The notes under the pieces were generated by a model that was not told where the DNA came from, did no database searches, and worked only from the letters and a program-made list of their open reading frames with translations. Shown one piece after another: positions 25,924 to 35,357 of a DNA stretch of 64,000 nucleotides. The stretch comes from Arcanobacterium bovis (lineage in GTDB: Bacteria; Actinomycetota; Actinomycetes; Actinomycetales; Actinomycetaceae). Every line of letters begins with the position of its first letter. Position 1 is the first letter of the stretch. A program made the translations under genes and the position numbers. The stretch is taken from the NCBI RefSeq assembly GCF_004331995.1, contig NZ_SJDT01000003.1, positions 248,001 through 312,000 of the forward strand, written 5' to 3'.

Positions 25924-26679
25924 CTATTTGATCTTGGCCGTGTACCTGCATTTAGGGAACCCTGAACAGCCGCGGAATGTGCCGTTGCGTCCATTACGTT
26001 CGACTAGTTCGCCACCACACCACGGGCAGACCTGTCCGGCTTGGATGGCTTGGACAACTTCGAGATGCTTGGCAGCGACGTCATCCGTCTTCTTCATCGT
26101 CTCCAACTTTGCCGCAACTTTCTCGAATTGGGCATCGTCGAAACAAATATCCCGGCTCTCGAGCAACATCTTCATCGTTCGGACTGTATGCTGACGTTGG
26201 ATAATGGTGAACGATTCAGTATTCTGCGGAACCTTCTTTAGTTCGCATCGCTCAGAGAACACAATGACGGAATGAAAGCTTTCTCTGTCGATTTCCAGAC
26301 CGGAAGCGAGCGCTTCTATATGGGATCGATTCTGCTTGATTGGGTTATAGAATCGGTGCTTGGTGCTGCTGCTTTGACTGGTGGTCCACTGCGTTTGATT
26401 CTCGGAGCCGAAAATCCACCCTGAGTAATTCTTACTTTCAAATACGAAGATGCCCTTTTCGTGCAGCATGATCACGTCGATTTCCGCCATACGTCCACGA
26501 TGGGGAACGTATATATTGCAAAATGTACGATACCGCCCAGGCACAGAACCTTTCTCTAAGGCATATTCTATGAGGTACTCGCCAATTTCACCGGTGTCTA
26601 CAGTTTTTCCTCTGTCGATGGAGGCTTTGATTTTGATGAAGAGCGGCTGTTCTCCTTTGATAACGTTGCGAAGACTCAC
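25924..26679 (-). CDS. NERD nuclease-like domain protein with topoisomerase-type zinc finger
   Basis: The 251-residue protein carries a NERD domain at about residues 25-140: [12 protein letters not shown], then [27 protein letters not shown], where the Asp and Glu-x-Lys fit the restriction-endonuclease-like core. After a helical stretch, the C-terminus holds a topoisomerase I-type zinc ribbon ([11 protein letters not shown], then [12 protein letters not shown]) with four cysteines. NERD proteins are thought to act on DNA, but their roles are poorly known. It converges with cutC and lies next to the AbiE pair, so this short stretch may be a small defence or mobile-DNA-linked patch. No partner helicase is present. 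Confidence 0.8.
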   Translation of the reverse strand: MSLRNVIKGEQPLFIKIKASIDRGKTVDTGEIGEYLIEYALEKGSVPGRYRTFCNIYVPHRGRMAEIDVIMLHEKGIFVFESKNYSGWIFGSENQTQWTTSQSSSTKHRFYNPIKQNRSHIEALASGLEIDRESFHSVIVFSERCELKKVPQNTESFTIIQRQHTVRTMKMLLESRDICFDDAQFEKVAAKLETMKKTDDVAAKHLEVVQAIQAGQVCPWCGGELVERNGRNGTFRGCSGFPKCRYTAKIK

Positions 26680-26799
26680 CTATCCTCCATTCTTCGGTAC
26701 GTTTGGGTTCATTTTATCCGTTTGATTCGCTGTTCGTGGAGGGTTCAAAGTAATTAATTGCCACTGGGGCTCTGCGAATAAAACGTGAACTAAGAACTA

Positions 26800-27692
26800 T
26801 TATTTCCTTGTCCACCTTAATTCTGACGGATCCCAAACTCCGTTCTCTAAATACTCGCCATAAATGGGTTCATATAGCATACGGGCCAGATCTGATGCTG
26901 CGGAAATTGTTCTAAACGAACTCGGCAACCGCGTTTGAGCACAGAGTTTTGTAAACTGCCGTTGTTGGGCAATTCCCCACTCACGCGGAACGCCAAACAT
27001 TTTCGGCAATGTAATTCCTCGCACATTAGTTTCACGGCTTACACATTCCTTGAGTCTATGAGCATCAACCAAGCACGTAGTGGCATAGACGGCGATATCA
27101 ACGAGATCCTTTACACGCGATGAGGGTCGTCCATCGTTATTTCAGTTAAAGCACAGAGCTTGTCCGCGAGCGCGTTTTCAACGGCGTAAACTAGATAGTC
27201 ACACGTGACAAGCCCATCGATTTCAATTCGATCAGCAGGGGTAACTAATTCTGCAGTCTCAAGAGACAGGGCGTCAACGACAAGATCAATAGAGATCAGT
27301 TGCATACGCTTAACCCCAAGAACCGGTATGAACTTCACAGCGAGACCACTACGATACTCGTCATCCATTTTGATTGGATGCGCACTCACAAACTCGAATG
27401 TTAGAAAGTCACCAAGATCAGTTTCAGCCAATCCAACGAGAGTTTCCAACGCCGCATCGAGGTCATCCTGTATCCCAAGCAAGTCAATGTCACGCGTCAT
27501 CCTTGCATCGGCGGTACGAGCTAGCAAAGACTGTCCGCCCTTGAGTATAAACGAATCATTACCATCATTGAATATGCGGCAGAGAAATCTATGAAAATAG
27601 AAAGATGAAATGACACGGCCAGTATCCTGGACAGATGTCAAAGCAGTAGCCTTGACAGCCATCTCAAGTGCCGCAGCGCTTTTATACACCAT
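26800..27692 (-). pseudogene. AbiEii-type nucleotidyltransferase toxin, broken by frameshift
   Basis: The family core is visible: LKGGQSLLARTADARMTRDIDLL contains the GG..L and R-x-T-x-D-x-D residues of AbiEii toxins (type IV toxin-antitoxin, nucleotidyltransferase fold). Reading breaks at about 27111-27116: CGC GTG ends at TAA, while the adjacent frame continues with VKDLVDIAVYA, the family's expected next block, and runs to 26800. A one-base loss or two-base gain explains this. There is no slippery heptamer, so programmed shifting looks unlikely. The start is ATG 27692 after AAGGGG, overlapping the antitoxin end by 11 nt. An inactive or truncated toxin is the simplest reading; a sequencing error remains possible. 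Confidence 0.75.
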
Positions 27693-28344
27693 TTTGCCGC
27701 CCCTTACCCTGTAGTCCTGAGTCCACAAGTAGTCCTCGATAGATCTCGACGGCTTCACCTTCTTCATAGTGGTCTTTCAGGAGGTTTAAGAGCTTATTGA
27801 AGTCGAAATCGCGGTTTACATATGAAGCATCCCGCAGCACGTCAGCCACGAGAGAAAGATCTTCGTCATCAACAACGAGGTCAAATACTGTACGTTCGGG
27901 GCGTGTCACAGGCAAACCTTGAACAAACATCACATCACTGCGTGGAACGGCACGTTTAGCAAAGCTTACCGTGAGCTTTCTCGTATTAATTCTCTTCGGC
28001 GTATAAAGGCGATACGGAGATAGGTGCAAGTCACCAATTTCAAGCAGAGACGACGCTGTGGAGCCGCCAACAGCAATACCATCCCATTCAGCAACACCCA
28101 TCCGCTCGTGGGTAAATTTTTCCGGTGCGGTAAGTTTCCATACCGCTGCGAGCTCATCTGTATACGAAAAGCCAGATCCAACCATACGGTAGGCTCCTCT
28201 CATAATCCTCACGATAAGATGTGCTTCCACGGCATCATGTAGCGCATCGCGAGGTATTCCCATACGCTCAGCTTGGGCAGTCGTGAAGACCCCCTCAGAC
28301 TCCGAGAGGTGTGTAATAGTTTTCACATGATTCGAATTACCCAT
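27682..28344 (-). CDS. AbiEi-type antitoxin/autoregulator
   Basis: The 220-residue protein begins with a winged helix-turn-helix (GVFTTAQAERMGIPRDALHDAV, then RIMRGAYRM), followed by a C-terminal domain with RPERTVFDLVVDDEDL. This matches AbiEi antitoxins, which repress their own operon and neutralise AbiEii. A 15-bp inverted repeat overlaps the start codon, and the promoter appears to be leaderless. The toxin downstream is frameshifted, so this may be an orphan antitoxin kept for regulation or for countering related toxins. Confidence 0.83.
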   Translation of the reverse strand: MGNSNHVKTITHLSESEGVFTTAQAERMGIPRDALHDAVEAHLIVRIMRGAYRMVGSGFSYTDELAAVWKLTAPEKFTHERMGVAEWDGIAVGGSTASSLLEIGDLHLSPYRLYTPKRINTRKLTVSFAKRAVPRSDVMFVQGLPVTRPERTVFDLVVDDEDLSLVADVLRDASYVNRDFDFNKLLNLLKDHYEEGEAVEIYRGLLVDSGLQGKGRQNGV

Positions 28345-28380
28345 GTTGCAATTGTAGGCTATAAACCTACAATTGCAACA
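28344..28380 (-). promoter_or_regulatory. abiEi promoter embedded in its operator
   Basis: On the minus strand the arms 28380-28366 and 28358-28344 form a perfect 15-bp inverted repeat with a 7-nt centre. TTGCAA and TACAAT with a 16-bp spacer sit inside the two arms as -35 and -10 boxes. The expected start of transcription falls at the ATG, which implies a leaderless mRNA and repression by direct occlusion. Confidence 0.65.
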
Positions 28381-28448
28381 CTTTTTCGGAGGATTCGCGT
28401 CGTCTCACGCCCCGCAAGAACTCCCCCACCGCTTGCAAAAGGCCCACA

Positions 28449-28487
28449 TAGTATTAATGCCATGCGTTCAGCATGGCATTAATACTA
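28449..28487. terminator. 17-bp hairpin after guaA
   Basis: The arms 28449-28465 and 28471-28487 pair perfectly over 17 bp with a 5-nt loop, 10 nt after the guaA stop. Confidence 0.75.
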
Positions 28488-28496
28488 ACGAGCAAC

Positions 28497-30068
28497 CTAC
28501 TCCCACTCGATTGTCCCTGGCGGCTTGGACGTGCAGTCCAGCACCACTCGGTTCACTTCGGCAACCTCATTGGTGATACGATTCGAAATCTTGGCAAGAA
28601 GATCGTAAGGCAAACGGCTCCAATCGGCACTCATAGCATCCTCAGACGACACCGGCCGCAAAACAATGGGATGCCCGTAAGTACGTCCGTCACCTTGCAC
28701 ACCCACTGATCGCACATCCGCAAGCAATACCACTGGGCACTGCCAAATCTCGCGATCCAACCCTGCATTTGTCAGTTCTTCACGCACAATCAGATCTGCA
28801 GCCCGCAAAATCTCCAAACGCTCGCGCGTCACTTCGCCAATGATGCGGATTCCCAAACCAGGCCCTGGGAACGGCTGACGCCACACCAGCTTCTCTGAAA
28901 GCCCAAGCTCAGCACCAATGGCACGAACTTCGTCCTTGAAAAGATCACGCAATGGCTCAACCAGTTCAAAGTTAAGATCCTCTGGCAAACCGCCCACATT
29001 ATGGTGCGACTTAATATTTGCTGTACCTTCGCCGCCACCAGACTCAACAACGTCTGGGTAAAGCGTGCCTTGCACGAGGAACTTAACTTCGCGTCCCTCC
29101 GCACCGGCTTCCGCAATCAGTTTCCGCTGCGCCGCTTCGAACGAACGAATAAACTCGCGGCCAATAATCTTACGCTTTTCCTCAGGTTCCGTTACGCCCG
29201 CGAGCGCAGTCAAGAAACGCTCTGATTCATCCACGGCCATGATCTTCATGCCACGAGCTTCTGCATAGTCATTAATGACCTGCTCAGCTTCACCGCCGCG
29301 CAACAAACCGTGATCAACAAACACACAGGTGAGCTGATCGCCAATCGCACGATGCACGAGCGCTGCCGCAACTGAGGAATCCACACCACCCGAAAGTGCG
29401 CAAATCACGAGCGAATCCCCCACTTGAGCACGAATTTTCTCAATCTGGTCTTCAATAATTCCTGACGAATCCCAGTTCGGTTCCAATCCGGCGCCATCGC
29501 GCAGGAAGCGCAAAATCATCTCATTGCCGCGCTCAGAGTGGACGACCTCAGGATGCCACTGCACGCCAAACAACTTCGCGTCAACATTCTCAAAGGCCGC
29601 AACGGGAGCGCCCGGCGTCGTCGCAATGACGGTGAAACCCTGCGGCGCAACCGTGACGGCGTCTCCGTGACTCATCCACACGTTTTCGATGCCGTCGTCG
29701 CTCGGAAGCAATACGTTAGGGGCGACGACGTTCGCTTCGGTGGCACCGTATTCACGCTGTCCGGTTTGGGCGACGACGCCGCCAAGGGCTTGCGCCATCT
29801 GCTGAAAACCGTAGCAAATACCCATCACAGGCACGCCAGCTTGCAAAAGCTGCGGGTCAAGAGCAGGTGACCCCTCGGCATAAACCGATGCCGGACCACC
29901 AGAAAGAATAATCGCTGCGGGATCCTTGGCGAGAATTTTTTCAACCGGCCACGAATGCGGTACCAATTCCGAGTAATATCCAACGTCACGCACGCGGCGT
30001 GCAATCAACTGGGCGTATTGGGCGCCATTATCAACCACTACAACTGGGCGAAGTTCATCTAAATTCAC
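28497..30068 (-). CDS. guaA: GMP synthase (glutamine-hydrolysing)
   Basis: The 523-residue enzyme converts XMP to GMP. The N-terminal glutaminase has Cys in [15 protein letters not shown] and the His-Glu in [13 protein letters not shown]. The ATP pyrophosphatase P-loop is [17 protein letters not shown], and the C-terminus ends with the expected [13 protein letters not shown]. Its orientation and order relative to guaB3, guaB, whiB and groES follow the usual actinobacterial layout. The 30069-30228 stretch upstream has no gene. Confidence 0.98.
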   Translation of the reverse strand: MNLDELRPVVVVDNGAQYAQLIARRVRDVGYYSELVPHSWPVEKILAKDPAAIILSGGPASVYAEGSPALDPQLLQAGVPVMGICYGFQQMAQALGGVVAQTGQREYGATEANVVAPNVLLPSDDGIENVWMSHGDAVTVAPQGFTVIATTPGAPVAAFENVDAKLFGVQWHPEVVHSERGNEMILRFLRDGAGLEPNWDSSGIIEDQIEKIRAQVGDSLVICALSGGVDSSVAAALVHRAIGDQLTCVFVDHGLLRGGEAEQVINDYAEARGMKIMAVDESERFLTALAGVTEPEEKRKIIGREFIRSFEAAQRKLIAEAGAEGREVKFLVQGTLYPDVVESGGGEGTANIKSHHNVGGLPEDLNFELVEPLRDLFKDEVRAIGAELGLSEKLVWRQPFPGPGLGIRIIGEVTRERLEILRAADLIVREELTNAGLDREIWQCPVVLLADVRSVGVQGDGRTYGHPIVLRPVSSEDAMSADWSRLPYDLLAKISNRITNEVAEVNRVVLDCTSKPPGTIEWE

Positions 30069-30212
30069 AGAACTAGCCTATCGGAGGCCACCGACGAGTG
30101 CGAAATAATTTCGCAAAATCTCATATGTGAACTTGGTTTTGTGTCACAAGGTGGATGACCCGCCGTCTTCCTTGGGTTTCAGCTGGGCTACGGCGTCTTG
30201 ACAAGCTGTCTG

Positions 30213-30258
30213 CGCCGTCTTGCCAGCCTCAAGCCTTCGCCGTCTTGCTAACCTCAAG
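30213..30258. repeat. 25-bp tandem duplication at the end of the Nudix gene
   Basis: The stretches 30213-30233 and 30238-30258 match at 19 of 21 positions, starting 25 bp apart. One copy encodes the last residues (LEVSKTAKA) and the other lies just past the stop. A further degenerate copy may lie before 30208. Confidence 0.6.
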
Positions 30259-30645
30259 TCTCCGCCGCAGCTCCTCAATAATCGGAATATCGGCCGGCGC
30301 CCACTGCACGTCGAAAATCTCAGCTGCGCTGAGCCATCGGATTGCTTGATGCTCGGTCAGGCGGGGCGCAGTGCCAAGTATCGCGCATAAATACGCATCT
30401 AAACGCACCACGCCGAAGTCGTACTCATACTCAGAACGCGCCACGAAATCGCCAACTTCGGCGTCTGTCAGAAGTTCTTCGCGCAGCTCGCGCACCAATG
30501 CTTGCTGTGGAGTCTCGCCGTCTTCAATCTTTCCGCCCGGAAACTCCCAGTATCCTGCAAGAGAACGCCCCTCACCACGCTGAGCTGCGAGTATTTTTCC
30601 GTCACGAATAAATACTGCACCAACTACATGAATAATTTTCTTCAT
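30229..30645 (-). CDS. Nudix hydrolase, MutT-like (8-oxo-dGTP diphosphatase)
   Basis: The 138-residue protein has a complete Nudix box, GGKIEDGETPQQALVRELREEL, starting at about residue 37, with WEFPGGK before it as in MutT-type nucleotide-pool cleaners. The preceding VVGAVFIRDGKILAAQRGEG and the late RWLSAAEI fit the same group. It likely hydrolyses oxidised nucleotides. The start overlaps the upstream pseudouridine synthase gene by 4 nt (ATGA), so they are coupled. The last nine residues look like a product of the local tandem repeat. Confidence 0.86.
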   Translation of the reverse strand: MKKIIHVVGAVFIRDGKILAAQRGEGRSLAGYWEFPGGKIEDGETPQQALVRELREELLTDAEVGDFVARSEYEYDFGVVRLDAYLCAILGTAPRLTEHQAIRWLSAAEIFDVQWAPADIPIIEELRRRLEVSKTAKA

Positions 30646-31619
30646 GACAAACCTGCTATTTCTTCCGCCAACAACGTCAGCTCCTGCCGAGAGTTAAAGC
30701 TACACGTTCGCCCACCAACCGGATCAACGAAACTCAAACGCGCAGCTAAGAGCTTCAAAAAGTGACCACGATTCGCTTCATCTTCAATACTCAATCTCAC
30801 TGGATAGAGTGGGTCGCCAAAAATCGCCGCTCCCACATGGTTCATTGTAGTGCGCAGTTGATGGGTGTAACCCGTCGTCGGTTTTAACACAAAACGGGCG
30901 TAACGGTGTTCATCGTCAACATAATCAAGCATCCGCACGTCAGTAACGCCGTTTGCCACTCCAAGCGGAGCACAATCATCAACTACGTCAACGTGCATTT
31001 GCCCCTGTGGCCGATCAAGTCGGAACTGAAAATGATGCCACTGACGATCCGCAAACAACTCACCAGCCTGCGCAATCGCCTCGTATTCTTTTGCGATTTC
31101 TCTGCGCTGAAACATATCTTGATACAGGCTGCGATACTCAATTTTCTTTGTGAGTAGCACGAGCCCTGCGGTTTCGAGGTCTAAACGGTGCGCGCATACC
31201 AGCTCATCATTGGCAAACTGTCGACGCGCGGCTACAGTCACGGTATTAGCAACGTGCGAGCCACGCGGGATCGTCGCCATCCCATGCGGCTTGTCCACCA
31301 CAATAAAACGTTCGTTTTCATAAACAACGTCAAGCTCAATCGGCACATCAGGTTCATCAAGTACCGGCCGAAATATCCACACTCGGGAACGCGCCACGTA
31401 AGGCTCATCCGGACCCAAAACCACTCCGCCGTCGGCAAGAAAATCCCCGTGACGAAAGGCCTCCCACACGTCGTCGCCAAAGCGAAAATGTGCCCATTGC
31501 CCCAGCGTTTGCCAGTCCCCTTCGGGCAACACAATCCGCGATGCATTAACACCGCCCCGCAATGGCGGTCGTACCTCACGTAGCCTGCGAGAACGCCGCA
31601 AATTCCGCTTTTTACGCAT
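30642..31619 (-). CDS. RluA-family RNA pseudouridine synthase
   Basis: The 325-residue protein has a basic N-terminus (MRKKRNLRRSRRLRE) and the family core: VVYENERFIVVDKPHGMATIPRG, the catalytic aspartate in CAHRLDLETAGLVLLTK, KEYEAI, and TGYTHQLRTTMNHVGAAIFGDPLY. It should isomerise uridines in rRNA or tRNA; the exact target cannot be told from sequence alone. I chose ATG 31619, preceded by AAGGGGAG; a frame from 31703 lacks a ribosome binding site. It is the first gene of a two-gene unit with the Nudix hydrolase. Confidence 0.88.
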   Translation of the reverse strand: MRKKRNLRRSRRLREVRPPLRGGVNASRIVLPEGDWQTLGQWAHFRFGDDVWEAFRHGDFLADGGVVLGPDEPYVARSRVWIFRPVLDEPDVPIELDVVYENERFIVVDKPHGMATIPRGSHVANTVTVAARRQFANDELVCAHRLDLETAGLVLLTKKIEYRSLYQDMFQRREIAKEYEAIAQAGELFADRQWHHFQFRLDRPQGQMHVDVVDDCAPLGVANGVTDVRMLDYVDDEHRYARFVLKPTTGYTHQLRTTMNHVGAAIFGDPLYPVRLSIEDEANRGHFLKLLAARLSFVDPVGGRTCSFNSRQELTLLAEEIAGLS

Positions 31620-31898
31620 ACTCTCCCCTTCAAAACTCCACCGAAGCGTATCACGCAAATCACACGCAATACGTGAGAAACCACAGAATTTCCAACTTAA
31701 CACACATTTTCTAGGACATTGGTGCGAAGATGGAAGAGAAATAGGAAGCCGAGCGTAGCTTCACCACTCGCACCGCACATGCGCAGTGGCGGCGACCAGC
31801 AGCGCAAGATAGCTGCCAGCAGTGCACAAGGAGTGTGCATAAGCTACCCGCGGTTTCACATTTATTGAAGCGGATCCCGCTTCAGGGAGGAAAATCTC

Positions 31899-33530
31899 GT
31901 GACGAAGAGCGTCTATTTGACCGCGGCAGAAGGAAATGCTGGAACCCGCGGAGTAGTTCAAGCATGCCTCGAAAAACTCAATGAGCACTACGAAAATTTG
32001 GGCGTATTCCGCGCTTTCACCAACGGTCCAATTGAGGACGATATCGCATTCCGCGAGCTCCTTGAAACCATTGGCCGTACCGAAGATCTTGGTGTTGCAT
32101 GGGGAAGCACTCGTCAGGCTTTGGCTGCCGACGAAAACGAAGCAATGAACACCCTCGTCAAGCGCTACACCGATTTCGCCCACAACTACGATGCTGTGCT
32201 CATCGTTGGTGTGCTCGACGGCGATCCGCTATTCCCTGGTGTACTTGCACGTACTGGCCGCGCAGCAGCTAATTTGGGCACCTCGGTTCTTCCCATCCTC
32301 TCTGGCGCACTTCGCTCGAGCGAACAAATCGGCACCATTGCACACTTGGTCGCGAATGAAATTTCTGAGGAGCACGCTCCAATTTCAGGCATGATCATCA
32401 CCGACGCCCCTGCCGATTTCACGAATAAGACTCCGCACGACGTCGATCACAATACGGTGATCTCGCTCCCTGACGGCGGTCCACGCGAACTTGACGAACA
32501 AGCTGTGGAATCACTCAAAGCAGCTATGGAACATGGTTCAGACGTGATTACTCCGCTGAGCTTCACCGCTTCCCTCATTGGGCGCGCCCGCGCAAACCGC
32601 AAGCGTATCGTCTTGCCTGAATCGACAGACGATCGTATCTTGCTCGCAGCCGACGAACTGCTTGCCCGCGAAGTCGCTGATATTACGCTACTTGGCGATG
32701 CAGAAGCGATCCACGCCCGCGCCGCAGAACTCAAGCTCGATCTGACGCAGGCAACTATCGTGTCAAACGACGATCCTGAGCTGCTGGATAAGTATGCGGC
32801 AGAATTTGCCCGTCTGCGCGAAAAGAAGGGCGTTACCTACGAGCAGGCTTATGAGACTGTCAAGGATCTTTCCTACTTCGGCACCATGATGGTTCACATG
32901 GGCGACGCCGATGGCATGGTTTCTGGTGCTATCAATACCACTGCTCACACAATCGTTCCGTCATTCCAGATCATAAAGACGAAGCCGGGCGCCGATCTCG
33001 TATCCTCCTGCTTCTTGATGCTCATGGAAGATCGCGTCTACGTTTATGGAGACTGCGCCGTCACCACGAACCCAACGGTGGAACAGCTTGCGTCAATCGC
33101 TATTTCTTCGGCAGAAACCGCAGCTCAGTTCGGTGTTGATCCGCGTATCGCCATGCTGTCCTACTCCACGGGTACGTCTGGAAAAGGACCGGACGTGGAC
33201 GCCGTCGTCGAAGCCACCAAGATCGTGCGTGAGCGTCGTCCCGATCTCGTTGTCGAAGGTCCGATCCAGTACGACGCCGCTGTGGACGCGAAAGTTGCAG
33301 CCACCAAGCTCCCTGATTCCCCAGTTGCGGGCAAGGCGAACGTTTTCATCTTCCCGAACCTCAACGCTGGAAATATCGGATACAAGGCTGTGCAGCGCTC
33401 TGCTGGCGCAGTCGCCGTCGGACCTGTTTTGCAAGGTCTCAATAAGCCTGTCAACGATCTCTCCCGTGGAGCGCTCGTTGAAGATATCGTCAATACTGTT
33501 GCCATTACTGCGATTCAAGCGCAAGGCTGA
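31899..33530 (+). CDS. pta: Phosphate acetyltransferase
   Basis: The 543-residue enzyme interconverts acetyl-CoA and acetyl phosphate. The C-terminal catalytic domain has RKRIVLPESTDDRILLAA, GMVSGAINTTAHTIVPSFQII, SYSTGTSGKGPD and FPNLNAGNIGYKAVQR. The N-terminal 200 residues resemble the P-loop-like regulatory domain of long Pta proteins, but the usual GKT loop is not clear and a DRTGG domain is not seen, so the protein is shorter than the 700-residue forms. The start is GTG 31899 after GGGAGG. The 31704-31898 leader shows GC-rich stems but no riboswitch I recognise. It is followed by ackA. Confidence 0.95.
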   Translation: MTKSVYLTAAEGNAGTRGVVQACLEKLNEHYENLGVFRAFTNGPIEDDIAFRELLETIGRTEDLGVAWGSTRQALAADENEAMNTLVKRYTDFAHNYDAVLIVGVLDGDPLFPGVLARTGRAAANLGTSVLPILSGALRSSEQIGTIAHLVANEISEEHAPISGMIITDAPADFTNKTPHDVDHNTVISLPDGGPRELDEQAVESLKAAMEHGSDVITPLSFTASLIGRARANRKRIVLPESTDDRILLAADELLAREVADITLLGDAEAIHARAAELKLDLTQATIVSNDDPELLDKYAAEFARLREKKGVTYEQAYETVKDLSYFGTMMVHMGDADGMVSGAINTTAHTIVPSFQIIKTKPGADLVSSCFLMLMEDRVYVYGDCAVTTNPTVEQLASIAISSAETAAQFGVDPRIAMLSYSTGTSGKGPDVDAVVEATKIVRERRPDLVVEGPIQYDAAVDAKVAATKLPDSPVAGKANVFIFPNLNAGNIGYKAVQRSAGAVAVGPVLQGLNKPVNDLSRGALVEDIVNTVAITAIQAQG

Positions 33531-33550
33531 GAAAAATAGAAAGTGTGTTC

Positions 33551-34723
33551 ATGACTGTCCTCGTTATTAACTCGGGTTCATCTTCCATCAAGTACCAGCT
33601 TGTTGATCCTGAATCTGGAGCTTCCCTCGCATCCGGCCTCGTTGAGCGTATCGGCGAAGAAATTGGCCATATCGAGCATAAATACAATGGCGAAGAGATC
33701 AATATTGACGAAACGATCCCAGATCATGGTTATGGTCTGCGCAAGGTTCTCGATCTGTTCGACTCGGTAGGACCAAAACTTGCCGATGCCAATATCAAGG
33801 CTGTGGGTCACCGTGTTGTGCAAGGTGGCAAGTACTTTAGCAAAGCTGCCGTAATCGACGACGCTGTGCAAGCCAAGATTGAAGAGCTTTGCCCGCTCGC
33901 GCCGCTTCACAACCCTGCCCACTTGAAGGGAATCGAAGTTGCTCGCGAGCTGCTCAATGTGCCGCACGTAGCCGTTTTTGATACCGCTTTCTTCCAGCAG
34001 CTTCCTGCAGAAGCCGCTGTATATGCACTCGACCGCGAAGTGGCAGAGAAATACGAAATCCGCCGCTATGGCGCCCACGGCACCTCGCACAAGTACATTT
34101 CGGAGAAAGTTAGCGAAATCCTCGGCCGCAATGACCTCAAGCAAATTGTGTTGCACTTGGGCAATGGCGCGTCCGTTTCCGCCGTCGTCAACGGCCACGC
34201 AGTGGATACCTCGATGGGATTGACGCCGCTAGAAGGCTTGGTGATGGGCACCCGTACCGGCGATATTGATCCGGCGGTTGTATTCCACCTGCAGCGTGTG
34301 GCAGGAATGTCCACCGACGAGGTGGACACCCTGTTCAACAAGAAGTCGGGCCTGAAGGGCCTCACCGGCGATAATGATATGCGCAAGGTGTGGGAGCGCG
34401 CCGATTCGGGCGATGCTAACGCAGTAGAAGCTCTCGAGGTGTACGTACACCGCCTACTCCACTACATTGGCGCATACACTGCGGTCATGGGCGGACTCGA
34501 CGTCATCACTTTCACCGCCGGCGCAGGTGAAAACGACGATCGCCTCCGTGCAGCTGTGTGCAAACGCCTAGCTAGCTTCGGAATCGCTATCGATGACTCC
34601 GCGAATGCGGTACGCTCGAAGGAGCCACGCACGATTTCCACCGAAGATTCATCGGTGCGCGTAATGGTCGTTCCAACGAACGAAGAGCTTGCTATCGCTC
34701 AGCAGGCAATGGAACTCATCTGA
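33551..34723 (+). CDS. ackA: Acetate kinase
   Basis: The 390-residue kinase makes acetate and ATP from acetyl phosphate, giving fermentative energy together with Pta. N-terminal VINSGSSSIKYQL, the HRVVQGGKYF block, VFDTAFFQQLP, RRYGAHGTSHKY, LGNGASVSAV and the C-terminal TAGAGENDDRLR are textbook family motifs. I chose ATG 33551; a GTG six bases earlier is also in frame. It follows pta by 20 nt and precedes a GNAT gene by 23 nt. Confidence 0.97.
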   Translation: MTVLVINSGSSSIKYQLVDPESGASLASGLVERIGEEIGHIEHKYNGEEINIDETIPDHGYGLRKVLDLFDSVGPKLADANIKAVGHRVVQGGKYFSKAAVIDDAVQAKIEELCPLAPLHNPAHLKGIEVARELLNVPHVAVFDTAFFQQLPAEAAVYALDREVAEKYEIRRYGAHGTSHKYISEKVSEILGRNDLKQIVLHLGNGASVSAVVNGHAVDTSMGLTPLEGLVMGTRTGDIDPAVVFHLQRVAGMSTDEVDTLFNKKSGLKGLTGDNDMRKVWERADSGDANAVEALEVYVHRLLHYIGAYTAVMGGLDVITFTAGAGENDDRLRAAVCKRLASFGIAIDDSANAVRSKEPRTISTEDSSVRVMVVPTNEELAIAQQAMELI

Positions 34724-34746
34724 TTGCGTAGATCGAAAGGATTAAC

Positions 34747-35241
34747 ATGCCGGTCGAATTAGTCGAAGATGCTTCACCAGAGCTTGAAGCCGCATTCGCC
34801 ACGCTTATCCCCCAGCTTTCACGTTCATCGTCACCGATGAACATCGAACAGCTTGAGGATTTCTTGGCGCAAGACAACATCTACTTGTTCGTCTATCGCG
34901 GCGAGAAGCCCAGCGAAGCTCACGACGACGCTCGCAACCTTCCGGCTGAGAGCAAGCGCGGCGACGCCGTCGTCAAACCGATTCTCGGAATGCTCACTTT
35001 GGTGACGTTCGAGATTCCTACTGGCTGGCGGGCATGGATCGAGGACGTGGTCGTTGATGAAGCAGCTCGCGGTCAGGGCGCTGGCCAGCAGCTTGTGGAA
35101 GCGGCTATCGATCTCGCACAGAAGAAAGGCGTGAAGTCGGTAGACCTCACCTCGCGCCCAAGCCGTGAAGCCGCAAATCGCTTATATCAGCGTGCTGGTT
35201 TTACGCAACGCGAGACTAACGTTTATCGCTATAACGGCTAG
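34747..35241 (+). CDS. GNAT-family N-acetyltransferase
   Basis: The 164-residue protein carries the acetyl-CoA binding core: IEDVVVDEAARGQGAGQQLVEAAI (motif A with R/Q-x-x-G-x-G/A), then DLTSRPSREAANRLYQRAGFTQRETNVYR (motif B). It follows ackA by 23 nt with GAAAGGATT before the ATG, and a terminator comes next, so it is probably the third gene of the pta-ackA unit. The acetyl acceptor is unknown; protein lysine acetylation linked to acetyl-CoA supply is only speculation. Confidence 0.82.
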   Translation: MPVELVEDASPELEAAFATLIPQLSRSSSPMNIEQLEDFLAQDNIYLFVYRGEKPSEAHDDARNLPAESKRGDAVVKPILGMLTLVTFEIPTGWRAWIEDVVVDEAARGQGAGQQLVEAAIDLAQKKGVKSVDLTSRPSREAANRLYQRAGFTQRETNVYRYNG

Positions 35242-35271
35242 ATTTCAACCTTTCGAGCCAAAATTTCTCTA

Positions 35272-35313
35272 GTGATGGGGCGGTTGTACCCAGTATTTCA
35301 ACCGCCCCATCAC
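35272..35313 (+). terminator. 15-bp hairpin after the pta-ackA-GNAT unit
   Basis: The arms 35272-35286 and 35299-35313 pair over 15 bp with a 12-nt loop, followed by TATTCTT. It lies 30 nt after the GNAT stop. Confidence 0.85.
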
Positions 35314-35357
35314 TATTCTTGTATATGAAATAAATGTATCGTCATCAGGAGAGTTCC

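Noticed and set aside
26800-27072. Separate 90-residue gene
   Set aside because: Its frame carries the C-terminal part of the AbiEii toxin and continues upstream to the frameshift at about 27114, so it is a fragment and not an independent gene.
27105-27120. Programmed ribosomal frameshift in the AbiEii toxin
   Set aside because: No slippery heptamer or downstream pseudoknot is visible; ordinary mutation or sequencing error is simpler.
31704-31898. Riboswitch upstream of pta
   Set aside because: GC-rich short stems are present but I could match no known riboswitch core; the purine-rich GGGAGG is just the ribosome binding site.
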